Part shown: piece after piece, positions 1 through 5,211 of the stretch
Layout: every line of letters starts with the position of its first letter
Position numbering within the stretch: the stretch's first letter is position 1
Assembly: GCA_002455335.1 (NCBI GenBank)
Contig: DKKP01000157.1
Location: 1-13,743, forward strand
Direction: 5' to 3'
From: Anaerolineales bacterium UBA6663
GTDB lineage: Bacteria; Chloroflexota; Anaerolineae; Anaerolineales; UBA6663
DNA length: 13,743 nucleotides
Notes under the pieces: model-generated
Databases searched by the model: none
Told to the model about the DNA's origin: nothing
What the model saw: only the letters and a program-made list of their open reading frames with translations
Program-made: the position numbers and the translations under genes

Positions 1-278
1 TAGTCGTAGTAGGAGACGAAGTACTCGACCGCGTTCTCGGGGAAGAACTCCTTGAACTCGCTGTAGAGCTGGGCGGCCAGGGTCTTGTTGTGGGCGATGA
101 CCAGGGCCGGGCGCTGGATGCGCTGGACGACATTGGCGACCGTGAAGGTCTTGCCGGTGCCTGTGGCGCCGAGGAGCACCTGGCTCTTGAGCCCCTGCTG
201 GACGCCCGTGGTGAGCTGGTCGATGGCGACGGGCTGATCGCCGGTCGGCTGATACGGCGCGTGGAGTCTGAAGTCCAT
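1..278 (-). CDS. uvrB: UvrB, excinuclease ABC subunit B (N-terminal part, runs off the left edge)
   Basis: UvrB is the DNA-damage-verifying helicase-like subunit of the UvrABC nucleotide excision repair complex. It is loaded by UvrA and then recruits UvrC. Only the first 92 codons lie in the window. They contain the family's opening GDQP motif (residues 13-16), the Walker A loop GATGTGKT (37-44), the motif Ia stretch [10 protein letters not shown] (62-71) and [15 protein letters not shown] (78-92), which leads into the Tyr-rich beta-hairpin that probes the lesion. The ATG at 276-278 has a clear GGAGG four bases upstream (283-287). The rest of the protein, normally about 660-700 residues in all, lies beyond base 1. 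No LexA-like palindrome was seen upstream. The identification rests on near-universal UvrB motifs and is firm. Confidence 0.97.
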   Translation of the reverse strand, partial: MDFRLHAPYQPTGDQPVAIDQLTTGVQQGLKSQVLLGATGTGKTFTVANVVQRIQRPALVIAHNKTLAAQLYSEFKEFFPENAVEYFVSYYD

Positions 279-282
279 GGGG

Positions 283-287
283 CCTCC
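283..287 (-). promoter_or_regulatory. Ribosome binding site of uvrB
   Basis: On the minus strand GGAGG lies four bases before the uvrB ATG and fixes that start. This is a slightly short but usable spacing. Confidence 0.75.
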
Positions 288-334
288 GATGCAGCCCGCG
301 GCTGCGCATAGCCATTCACGGGTGATGACGCCAA

Positions 335-356
335 TAGAACATTTATTTTATCATGG
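335..356 (-). promoter_or_regulatory. AT-rich patch, possible uvrB promoter region
   Basis: This is the only AT-rich patch in the 141 bases between uvrB and the next gene. The minus strand reads GATAAAATAAATG, giving a TAAAAT -10-like box, but no convincing -35 box sits 16-18 bases upstream. A second option on the same strand is TTGGCG, 18 bases, then TATGCG, closer to the gene. Neither is strong. The placement is inference from composition. Confidence 0.3.
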
Positions 357-406
357 AGGCGTCCACGCAGCCCCACACACTTGGGCACACGCGTCAGTCG
401 TCAGTC

Positions 407-418
407 GTCGGCGCCGAC
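407..418. repeat. 12-bp perfect palindrome just past a stop codon
   Basis: GTCGGCGCCGAC is self-complementary and begins one base beyond the stop codon of the acidic-tail gene. It could fold into a short hairpin in the 3' end of that mRNA, but no T-run follows on the minus strand, so a terminator is not supported. Confidence 0.4.
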
Positions 419-419
419 C

Positions 420-1052
420 TCAATCGTTATCGTCGTCATCGTCGACATCGTCATCGTCGACCGAGTCTGTGTCGTCGTCGTCGGGTTCACCGTCGGATCC
501 GCCACCCGGCCCAGAGTTGTCGCCGTCGTCGTCGGAGCTGCTCCCGGAGCCGGAGTTGTCGTCGTCACCCGAGTCGCGCTGGCCGCCATGATCATCGGGC
601 GTGGCCTGGATGACCGGCGCCGGCACGGTCGGGTCCGCCGAAGGCAGTGGGACTGTCGGAGCAAGCGTTGGGGCCGTGCTGGCAGTGGCGGCTGCCGGCG
701 GCGCGACTGTCATGGGCTGAGGCGTCGCCGAAGTCTGTTCCGTTGCCGTCGACTCGATGGTCGTTGTCGGGGTGAGCGCCGTGATTTGATCGACCAGACC
801 GGGCTCCATGAAGCTGAAGCGGCCCATCTCGAGCTCGATCCGCGCACGTTCGGCAGCATCGTCGGCCAGGCCGAGCTGGAACTCGAGCGCCTGTTCACGC
901 AGTGGATGGAGCAGGTCGCCAGGCCGGCTTCCGGCGGCGGCATCAAGGGTCACCGAGGCCAACGCCCAAAGGCTGGCCGCCGTCACGGCAGCGGCCGGGA
1001 GGGCGAGCAGCACAAGCCGTGGGTGGAGCAGCGGTTTCAGTTGCTTCGACAT
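420..1052 (-). CDS. Membrane-anchored protein with DUF5667-like segment and acidic Asp/Ser tail
   Basis: This 210-residue protein is probably anchored in the membrane and exposed outside the cell. Residues 10-36 form a hydrophobic signal or anchor helix. Residues 40-80 (AGSRPGDLLHPLREQALEFQ and onward) resemble the start of DUF5667, a domain of unknown function common in Chloroflexi and Actinobacteria, where PGDLLYPLK-type motifs precede a helical hairpin. Only about one helical pair is present, so the domain is short. Residues 93-155 are a Thr/Pro/Ala linker. Residues 156-210 are almost all Asp, Ser and Gly and end in runs of Asp, suggesting a cation-binding or disordered tail. The ATG at 1050-1052 has GGAGA seven bases upstream. 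Function is unknown; the DUF5667 assignment is by eye. Confidence 0.75.
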   Translation of the reverse strand: MSKQLKPLLHPRLVLLALPAAAVTAASLWALASVTLDAAAGSRPGDLLHPLREQALEFQLGLADDAAERARIELEMGRFSFMEPGLVDQITALTPTTTIESTATEQTSATPQPMTVAPPAAATASTAPTLAPTVPLPSADPTVPAPVIQATPDDHGGQRDSGDDDNSGSGSSSDDDGDNSGPGGGSDGEPDDDDTDSVDDDDVDDDDDND

Positions 1053-1059
1053 GGGTTCG

Positions 1060-1064
1060 TCTCC
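1060..1064 (-). promoter_or_regulatory. Ribosome binding site of the acidic-tail gene
   Basis: GGAGA on the minus strand lies seven bases before the ATG at 1050-1052. It supports that start and shows that the gene is translated separately from the truncated glycosyltransferase upstream. Confidence 0.65.
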
Positions 1065-1068
1065 GATT

Positions 1069-1155
1069 CTAGGGTTGGTCAGCGGTCAATTGCCGGGCGG
1101 CCTGCGCCCCCCACGTCCCATCTGGGTCAAGGATCAAGACCGCTTCAAAGGCAGC
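1069..1155 (-). pseudogene. Possible remnant of the C-terminal end of a TPR protein, out of frame
   Basis: Immediately past the Gly-rich loop of the glycosyltransferase, a shift of one reading frame gives a 28-residue stretch that starts AAFEAVLILDPDG and ends ARQLTADQP before a TAG. The pattern A-x-x-x-hydrophobic-x-L-D-P-D followed by an A-x-x-A-x-x-L helix resembles the last repeat of a tetratricopeptide protein. It does not resemble the second Rossmann domain expected for the glycosyltransferase. No start codon or ribosome binding site serves this frame. It is best read as the tail of a lost gene joined to the glycosyltransferase by a deletion, or as a misassembly. Chance resemblance is possible over so few residues. 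Confidence 0.3.
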
Positions 1156-1868
1156 GCGAAGCCGTCGCCGCCGCCGCCGGCCGTCACCACGACCAGGGGC
1201 TGATCGCGCAGGCCAAGCTCCCGACGGACCTCGCTCGTTGTGCGGTCGATCTCTTCGGTGTCGCGTCCGAGATAGCCGCACGCCACAAGCTTGCGTCGCG
1301 CCACCGGGCTCAACCCGTAAGCCGCCGCCGCGTCGAACACCTCTGGATCGCCGTAATACAGGATCCGATCGTAGACCTCGGTATGCAGACGCGGCACGTC
1401 CCACTCAGCCCATTCGCGCGCCGTGGTCGCCGGATCATCCTCGATATCGCGCATACCGAGGACGAGCTGCGTGCCGGGCAGCCAGGTCTTGACATGGCGC
1501 AAGAGCGGCAGGAGTTCGCCCTGGACACCGGCCGGAGCTTTGTCGACAAGGACGAGATCCGGCGCAAACGAGGTCAACGCGTCGAGCAACAGACGCTCAC
1601 GCCAACGGAGCGTTTCAGCCAGCGAGAGCGGCAGCGCGCGCGCTGTGTATCTGCCTGATGAGCGCTTGCTGAGGGCCGGCAGCTTGAGAAGGTCGAGCTG
1701 GCGTGGGAGGCTGAACGCGCCGGCGACCATCGAGCCCGTCAGCAGCAGCTGGTGCGCATTGGGCAGATCGGCGGCGAGCTGGTGACTGATCGCCAGAGTC
1801 CGGCGTAGATGCCCGAGGCCAAAGGTGTCGTGCGAGTAGAGCAGCAATCTGGGTTTCTTCCGGCTCAT
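1134..1868 (-). CDS. MurG-like glycosyltransferase (COG4671 type), truncated at the C terminus
   Basis: This is a predicted cytoplasmic GT-B fold glycosyltransferase; the substrate is unknown. The 244 residues begin MSRKKPRLLLYSHDTFGLGH, the typical opening of the COG4671 family, with the GLGH glycine loop at residues 17-20. Further family-like stretches are DLVLVDKAPAGVQGELLPLL (104-123), GMRDIEDDP (138-146), YYGDPEVFD (171-179), CGYLGR (197-202) and VVVTAGGGGDGF (226-237). Full-length members run to roughly 400 residues with a second Rossmann domain that binds the nucleotide sugar. Here the frame ends a few residues after the GGGGDG loop, so that domain is missing and the product is probably inactive. 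The ATG at 1866-1868 is preferred over a TTG 12 codons upstream because it matches the family's start. An AAGGGG lies about 12-17 bases upstream. Confidence 0.8.
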   Translation of the reverse strand: MSRKKPRLLLYSHDTFGLGHLRRTLAISHQLAADLPNAHQLLLTGSMVAGAFSLPRQLDLLKLPALSKRSSGRYTARALPLSLAETLRWRERLLLDALTSFAPDLVLVDKAPAGVQGELLPLLRHVKTWLPGTQLVLGMRDIEDDPATTAREWAEWDVPRLHTEVYDRILYYGDPEVFDAAAAYGLSPVARRKLVACGYLGRDTEEIDRTTSEVRRELGLRDQPLVVVTAGGGGDGFALPLKRS

Positions 1869-1967
1869 GGCGCAATTACGCCCCTTCTTGTCCGATATGA
1901 GCAATAGTCGTTCAAGGCCCCTCGAAAGTTACGCCGTTCATTCAACACTCATCTTTGCGGCGCTGAA

Positions 1968-2001
1968 GCGGGCTCAGGCGAAAGGCGAAAAACCAGCCCG
2001 C
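1968..2001. repeat. Inverted repeat, 7-bp stem with 20-base purine-rich loop
   Basis: GCGGGCT and AGCCCGC are exact reverse complements. The loop contains GGCGAAAGGCGAAAAACC, which includes a short tandem GGCGAAA. It lies upstream of the small membrane protein and could be a leader structure or nothing. No T-run follows. Confidence 0.35.
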
Positions 2002-2087
2002 GCCACGAGGCCGAGACACTTGAGGACCTTTACGGCGTTTCAACAGCCCGTTTAGCCCTGCTTTATGGCATGTCTGCGAGCGATCCC

Positions 2088-2093
2088 TATACT
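2088..2093 (+). promoter_or_regulatory. Candidate -10 box for the small membrane protein
   Basis: TATACT matches the TATAAT consensus at five of six positions and would give a leader of about 30-40 bases, with a good ribosome binding site before the ATG at 2133. No clear -35 hexamer is seen at 16-18 bases upstream, so the call is tentative. Confidence 0.4.
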
Positions 2094-2120
2094 CATAACG
2101 TCAGCCGCAAGCAATCAACC

Positions 2121-2126
2121 GAGGAG
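2121..2126 (+). promoter_or_regulatory. Ribosome binding site that fixes the start at 2133
   Basis: GAGGAG lies six bases before the ATG at 2133. An upstream in-frame ATG at 2070 has no such site, and the peptide it would add has no membrane or signal features. The shorter start is therefore chosen. Confidence 0.75.
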
Positions 2127-2132
2127 CTACCG

Positions 2133-2498
2133 ATGTCTGCCACCCTGATCCGCTCGACCCTGAACTGGCGCAACCTGATGGTGGTTTACGTGCTGAGCTT
2201 CAGCTTTATTTGGGGGCTGGCGGTCGGCGCGTCGGGCGGCAACTGGCGCCCGATGGCCTTCGTCGGTGCTGTGGAACGCGCCGCGACGTTGGGGTTGGAC
2301 CTGGCGGGGATCCAGGTGATGTCGGCCGCTGCTTACGTGCGCGGTCCGGTGGCCAAGGGTGTGCCCGTGACCTCGGCGGCCGCGGCTGTCGAAACATTGG
2401 CCCTGACGTTTGGTTCTGAGCCCGAATACAAGCCGTTCGTGGCGGCGCAACCGCTTGACCCGATCCGGGTGGCTGTGGATCGGCTGGCGCTTGACTGA
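2133..2498 (+). CDS. Small one-helix membrane protein, unknown function
   Basis: I do not recognise this 121-residue protein. Residues 14-34 (NLMVVYVLSFSFIWGLAVGA region) form one hydrophobic helix preceded by Arg residues, as expected for an inner-membrane anchor or an uncleaved signal. Residues 42-68 are moderately hydrophobic and Ala-rich and could lie along the membrane. The remainder is mixed, with no Cys, His cluster or catalytic motif. The gene stands alone: it diverges from the glycosyltransferase and is followed by two hairpins before the convergent PHP gene. A start with a strong ribosome binding site and a -10-like box support it being a real gene. Confidence 0.7.
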   Translation: MSATLIRSTLNWRNLMVVYVLSFSFIWGLAVGASGGNWRPMAFVGAVERAATLGLDLAGIQVMSAAAYVRGPVAKGVPVTSAAAAVETLALTFGSEPEYKPFVAAQPLDPIRVAVDRLALD

Positions 2499-2575
2499 GT
2501 GACCTCGATCCGGTCGCTGGATTGCCCTACATCCACGCGGCCAGGATCTCTCGTTCTCTCCTCTTCTCCTCTCGG

Positions 2576-2613
2576 ATGAACACGGCCTGGCGTCACTGCC
2601 AGGCCGTGTTCAT
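2576..2613. terminator. Strong 16-bp hairpin after the small membrane protein gene
   Basis: A perfect stem of 16 pairs closes a six-base loop (GTCACT, 2592-2597). The core arms are GAACACGGCCTGGC and GCCAGGCCGTGTTC, extended by two A-T pairs outside. It lies 77 bases past the stop codon at 2498, just after a pyrimidine-rich run. The T-run after the stem is weak (TTCATT on the plus strand), so it may act as a poor intrinsic terminator or as an mRNA 3'-end stabiliser. The genes on each side converge. Confidence 0.6.
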
Positions 2614-2671
2614 TAAGCAGCACGTGGGTTTCGATTGAGGTAACTCAGCGTCAACGAGAGAGCTCGGCGAC

Positions 2672-2704
2672 AACGGGGCGCCCCGATGGTCGGAGCGCCC
2701 CGTT
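2672..2704. terminator. GC-rich hairpin just past the PHP gene
   Basis: AACGGGGCGC at 2672-2681 pairs with GCGCCCCGTT at 2695-2704. After one A-C mismatch, four more inner pairs close a three-base loop. It sits 32 bases beyond the stop codon of the minus-strand PHP gene. On that strand it is followed by GTCG rather than a T-run, so termination efficiency is uncertain. Confidence 0.5.
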
Positions 2705-2736
2705 ATCGCAAGCCGTGCCGCTGACTGAGCGGAGAC

Positions 2737-3807
2737 TCAGATCAGATAGATGGGATTGCTGAAGATCCAGCCGCGCGCCTGGCCGAGGTGGTTCCGCCAG
2801 GCTTCGACGCGGATGGCGCCTGTGGTGCGGGCCGGCAAGATCTGGGTGGCGCTTGTGACGTCCTTCCATGACCCGATCTCCACGCCGTTGTGGATCATGC
2901 GGATCTGACACGGCGCAGGTGCGACAACCTGCAGCGTGACGCCGGCGCGATTATCGACGACCGATCCCATGCCCTGGCTTGCGCGCTCGTGGTGGCAGGT
3001 GAAGCGGAAGCCGCGTGTCGTGCCAATGCCGTCATATCCGACAAAGCAACTGCCCGCGCCCAGCGCCTCGGTAACGGCCAGTCGATCGGGGCCGAACTCG
3101 CCGGAGAGTTCGTGCGACGTCAGGATGTGGGTGTTGATCTGCCGAAAGAGAAACTCGTACGGGAACAAGACCCGACGGAGCCCCCAATACGCGTACTCGA
3201 GGCCATGTGCGTCGGCGTTGCCGATCCCGACGACATGTTGGCCTGCCACAAGGAGTTCATCCCACTTCGCCAGGACTTCGGGCCGTGGGCTGACGAGCCC
3301 GAGCTCGGGCTTGAACGCATACTGCACGGCCGCCTGGCGCGACGTCAGAAGCCCGGCCCAGCTCGACATGTAGTTCCAGATCTCGAGCCCGGTGAAGCCC
3401 GTGACCTGCCAGTCGACCCACGAGATCTCTTCGTAGTCGAAGAGCGGCACGTTGCTGTCGAAGGGATGAGCCAGAAAAGCGAGGCCGCCTGCCTGACTGA
3501 CTGCGTCGATCAGACTCTGCGGGTTTGGGGCGAAGGCTGCAAGTTCTCGGCGGGCGTTGTAGACGAGCAGGTGGTTGCGCTGCGGCTGCCGGCTTGCATC
3601 GTGAACCTCTTCGCCCACGAGGACGAGCAGTCGCTTGTCGCCGGCCGAATAGTAGCGCTCAGGCCCGTCGACCCAGACGTTGTGGTCCGTGACGCAAATG
3701 ATGTCAAGCCCGGCGCGCAAGGCGGCCGCCGCGATCTCGTCGTGATACCACGTCCCATCGGAATAGGGCGTGTGCATGTGTAGATTGGCGACGTACTCGT
3801 GGGACAC
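2737..3807 (-). CDS. PHP-domain metal-dependent hydrolase (CehA/McbA-like)
   Basis: This is a 356-residue metal-dependent phosphoesterase or hydrolase of the PHP superfamily, probably cytoplasmic because no signal peptide is seen. The metal ligands are all visible: HMH at residues 10-12 with D17, TDH at 40-42, E66/E67, H79 in NHLL, AHP at 113-115 and NADAH at 197-201. Residues 285-356 form a beta-rich C-terminal part ending GWIFSNPIYLI, which is typical of CehA/McbA-like members. The substrate is unknown. The start is a GTG at 3805-3807, because the next in-frame ATG would remove the first His ligand. CGGAG lies eight bases upstream. Only 21 bases separate it from the ATL gene upstream on the same strand, so the two are probably co-transcribed. 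Confidence 0.88.
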   Translation of the reverse strand: MSHEYVANLHMHTPYSDGTWYHDEIAAAALRAGLDIICVTDHNVWVDGPERYYSAGDKRLLVLVGEEVHDASRQPQRNHLLVYNARRELAAFAPNPQSLIDAVSQAGGLAFLAHPFDSNVPLFDYEEISWVDWQVTGFTGLEIWNYMSSWAGLLTSRQAAVQYAFKPELGLVSPRPEVLAKWDELLVAGQHVVGIGNADAHGLEYAYWGLRRVLFPYEFLFRQINTHILTSHELSGEFGPDRLAVTEALGAGSCFVGYDGIGTTRGFRFTCHHERASQGMGSVVDNRAGVTLQVVAPAPCQIRMIHNGVEIGSWKDVTSATQILPARTTGAIRVEAWRNHLGQARGWIFSNPIYLI

Positions 3808-3828
3808 GGGTGCGGCTCCGTGGGGCTG

Positions 3829-4212
3829 CTAGAGCAGGCTGGGTTGATCTGGCGCTTCTGGCCCGGCCCAGCCGAAGCGTTTGAGGTCGACACGGTCGCG
3901 CTCATCGAACGTCACCCCTTCACGCTCGAGCAGTTGACGCTGGACGGCTGGGCCGAGCCCTGGGCGCGGGCTGACCTTTCCCTGGCTGTTGATCACGCGC
4001 TGCCATGGGACGTCATCGGGCGCGTTGGCCATGGCCCCTCCGACCCAGATCGCGGACGCCCGCAGATACTGATCCAACGGCACCCGCATCGGTGGTGGGA
4101 TGAGATGGCCGATCTGGCCGTATGTCATGACCCGACCCCTGGGGATCACGCGTACGATGGCGTAAACCTGTTCGGCAAAGGCTCTGGGGTCGGGGGGTGC
4201 TGAGAATCGCAT
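3829..4212 (-). CDS. Alkyltransferase-like protein (ATL), DNA base-damage sensor
   Basis: ATL proteins are homologues of O6-methylguanine-DNA methyltransferase that bind O6-alkylguanine in DNA without repairing it and, in studied species, pass the lesion to nucleotide excision repair. This 127-residue protein has the family core: IPRGRVMTYGQIG (23-35, with Tyr31 at the base-flipping position), RASAIWVGGAMANAP (51-65), VPWQRVINSQGKVS (68-81) and a C-terminal EGVTFD...RVDL...F.W region. The methyl-accepting Cys of the PCHRV motif is replaced by Trp70, the hallmark of ATLs rather than methyltransferases. It is the first gene of a likely two-gene unit with the PHP hydrolase. There is no ribosome binding site before the ATG, and a TATACT box lies 12 bases upstream, suggesting a very short leader. 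Confidence 0.9.
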   Translation of the reverse strand: MRFSAPPDPRAFAEQVYAIVRVIPRGRVMTYGQIGHLIPPPMRVPLDQYLRASAIWVGGAMANAPDDVPWQRVINSQGKVSPRPGLGPAVQRQLLEREGVTFDERDRVDLKRFGWAGPEAPDQPSLL

Positions 4213-4224
4213 GGATCAATGTCG

Positions 4225-4230
4225 AGTATA
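4225..4230 (-). promoter_or_regulatory. -10 box of the ATL gene, near-leaderless start
   Basis: TATACT on the minus strand lies 12 bases before the ATL ATG at 4210-4212. Transcription would begin about six bases before the start codon, and no Shine-Dalgarno sequence is present. No good -35 box is seen. Confidence 0.5.
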
Positions 4231-4241
4231 CAGTACGCGCC

Positions 4242-4269
4242 GGGGGCGGTCCCCCTTGGCAAACGGGGG
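4242..4269. repeat. Mutually exclusive G5/C5 hairpin arms between ATL and CAP genes
   Basis: GGGGG (4242-4246), CCCCC (4251-4255) and GGGGG (4265-4269) lie in series. The central arm can pair with either outer arm, with a four-base or a nine-base loop. A short GGGT/ACCC palindrome around ATA overlaps the right end (4267-4277) and contains a TATAAC box. The element sits between the two divergent -10 boxes. Confidence 0.45.
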
Positions 4270-4326
4270 TATAACCCGAGACGCGTGAGAGCGCTTTCTG
4301 GCGCCGGATTTGGCACAGTCAGGGCG

Positions 4327-4332
4327 TATAAT
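4327..4332 (+). promoter_or_regulatory. Perfect -10 box of the CAP lipoprotein operon, likely leaderless
   Basis: TATAAT matches the consensus exactly and ends nine bases before the ATG at 4342. Initiation six to eight bases downstream would leave a leader of only two to four bases. No Shine-Dalgarno sequence lies in the gap. No matching -35 box is seen at the usual spacing, although TTGGCA lies 11 bases upstream, which is too close. Confidence 0.6.
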
Positions 4333-4341
4333 GCTCTGCCA

Positions 4342-5208
4342 ATGAAACCTAGCCGATCCCTGTGGGCGCTGGGCAGCGTCGCGAGCCTGCTGGTTGCCTG
4401 CGCGGTCCAGCCCATGACGCCTGACCCTGCCCAGCTGGCTGCAGCAGCGGAGGTCGCATTCGCCGGCCCGGTCGTGGCGACTTCGACGGCTCGACAACCT
4501 GCCCCAGTGGTGCAGGTCTCCACGGCTGCGCCAACGGCCCACATCGCCCAAGGGCCGACCGCCACACCCCCATTGCCGACGCCGATCCCGTATCTCACAC
4601 CGACGCCGATCACGCCCACGGCCGAACCACAGGTGGAGGCCCCGGCCGCCGTAGCGCAACGCCCGGCGGTACAACTCGTCGCGCCCGTCGCGACGGCGAC
4701 CGTCGTCGTCGCTGTCGAGCCCGAGCCAACCGTGGCCGCCGTCGTCGAGAGCGCGCCGACCGCGACAGCCGTCACGGCTGCGGTCGCGCCTGCGCCCGGC
4801 GACGCATACGCCGCGGCGCTTTACATGGTCGATCTGATCAATGTGCAGCGGTCGGCCGCCGGTTTGTGGCCGCTCGTTGCGGACGGCCTGTTGATGAGTG
4901 TGGCGCAGGGCCGTGTTGATGATATGGTTGCGCGAGGGTATACAGGCCATGACGATCCGGTCACAGGCGAATCGCTCGGTCGCAAGATGATGCAAGCCGC
5001 CGGGTTCACGAGCAATTTTCTGGGCGAGAACTGGTACGGTACGATCCAGCAACCGCCATCGAACGTTGAGATCGCCATGAACTGGTTTATGACTGATCCG
5101 CCGCATGCGCGTAACATCTTGAGCTCGAACTACGCCTACGTCGGCGTGGGACTGGCGCACAACGGCCGCCAATGGCTGATCGTGCAGAACTTCGCGGGGT
5201 TGAATTAG
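4342..5208 (+). CDS. CAP-domain (SCP/PR1, YkwD-like) lipoprotein
   Basis: This is a secreted, lipid-anchored protein of 288 residues with a C-terminal CAP domain. Residues 1-20 are a lipoprotein signal ending in the lipobox LVAC, with Cys20 as the acylation site. Residues 40-150 are a low-complexity Thr/Pro/Ala/Val linker with TPTP-type repeats. The CAP domain (about 155-288) begins with MVDLINVQRSAAGLWPL and keeps the cavity residues His203 (GYTGHDD), Glu229 (LGENWY) and His255 (PPHARNIL), then ends YVGVGLAHNGRQWLIVQNFA. Bacterial CAP proteins have no settled function. The ATG at 4342 is chosen over an upstream ATG at 4219 because it directly precedes the signal sequence and lies just after a TATAAT box. 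Its stop is three bases before polX. Confidence 0.88.
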   Translation: MKPSRSLWALGSVASLLVACAVQPMTPDPAQLAAAAEVAFAGPVVATSTARQPAPVVQVSTAAPTAHIAQGPTATPPLPTPIPYLTPTPITPTAEPQVEAPAAVAQRPAVQLVAPVATATVVVAVEPEPTVAAVVESAPTATAVTAAVAPAPGDAYAAALYMVDLINVQRSAAGLWPLVADGLLMSVAQGRVDDMVARGYTGHDDPVTGESLGRKMMQAAGFTSNFLGENWYGTIQQPPSNVEIAMNWFMTDPPHARNILSSNYAYVGVGLAHNGRQWLIVQNFAGLN

Positions 5209-5211
5209 GCC

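Larger units (their letters stand above)
1869..2132. other. 264-base intergenic region between divergent genes
   Basis: No credible gene is seen here. A 62-codon open frame at 1867-2055 has no ribosome binding site and no recognisable motif. The region holds an inverted repeat, GCGGGCT at 1968-1974 pairing with AGCCCGC at 1995-2001 around a purine-rich 20-base loop, and a -10-like box near its right end. The region presumably carries the divergent promoters of the glycosyltransferase and the small membrane protein. I could not match it to a known RNA family. Confidence 0.5.

Noticed and set aside
421..560. Triplet-like repeats as a CRISPR or satellite array
   Set aside because: The repeats are irregular GTC/ATC triplets fully explained by Asp codons in the minus-strand gene, with no spacers.
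381..1658. Long plus-strand open frame of 425 codons
   Set aside because: It lies opposite the acidic-tail protein and the glycosyltransferase, both of which have family motifs and ribosome sites. Its translation is Arg/Gly-rich with no domain; it is an effect of high GC.
1968..2001. Possible riboswitch in the leader of the small membrane protein
   Set aside because: There is one 7-pair stem only; no conserved aptamer core that I know could be matched and no expression platform is visible.
1867..2055. 62-codon plus-strand frame in the intergenic region
   Set aside because: It has no ribosome binding site and no motif, and its start overlaps the glycosyltransferase start on the other strand.
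2890..3783. 297-codon plus-strand open frame
   Set aside because: It is antisense to the PHP hydrolase, whose metal ligands are all conserved.
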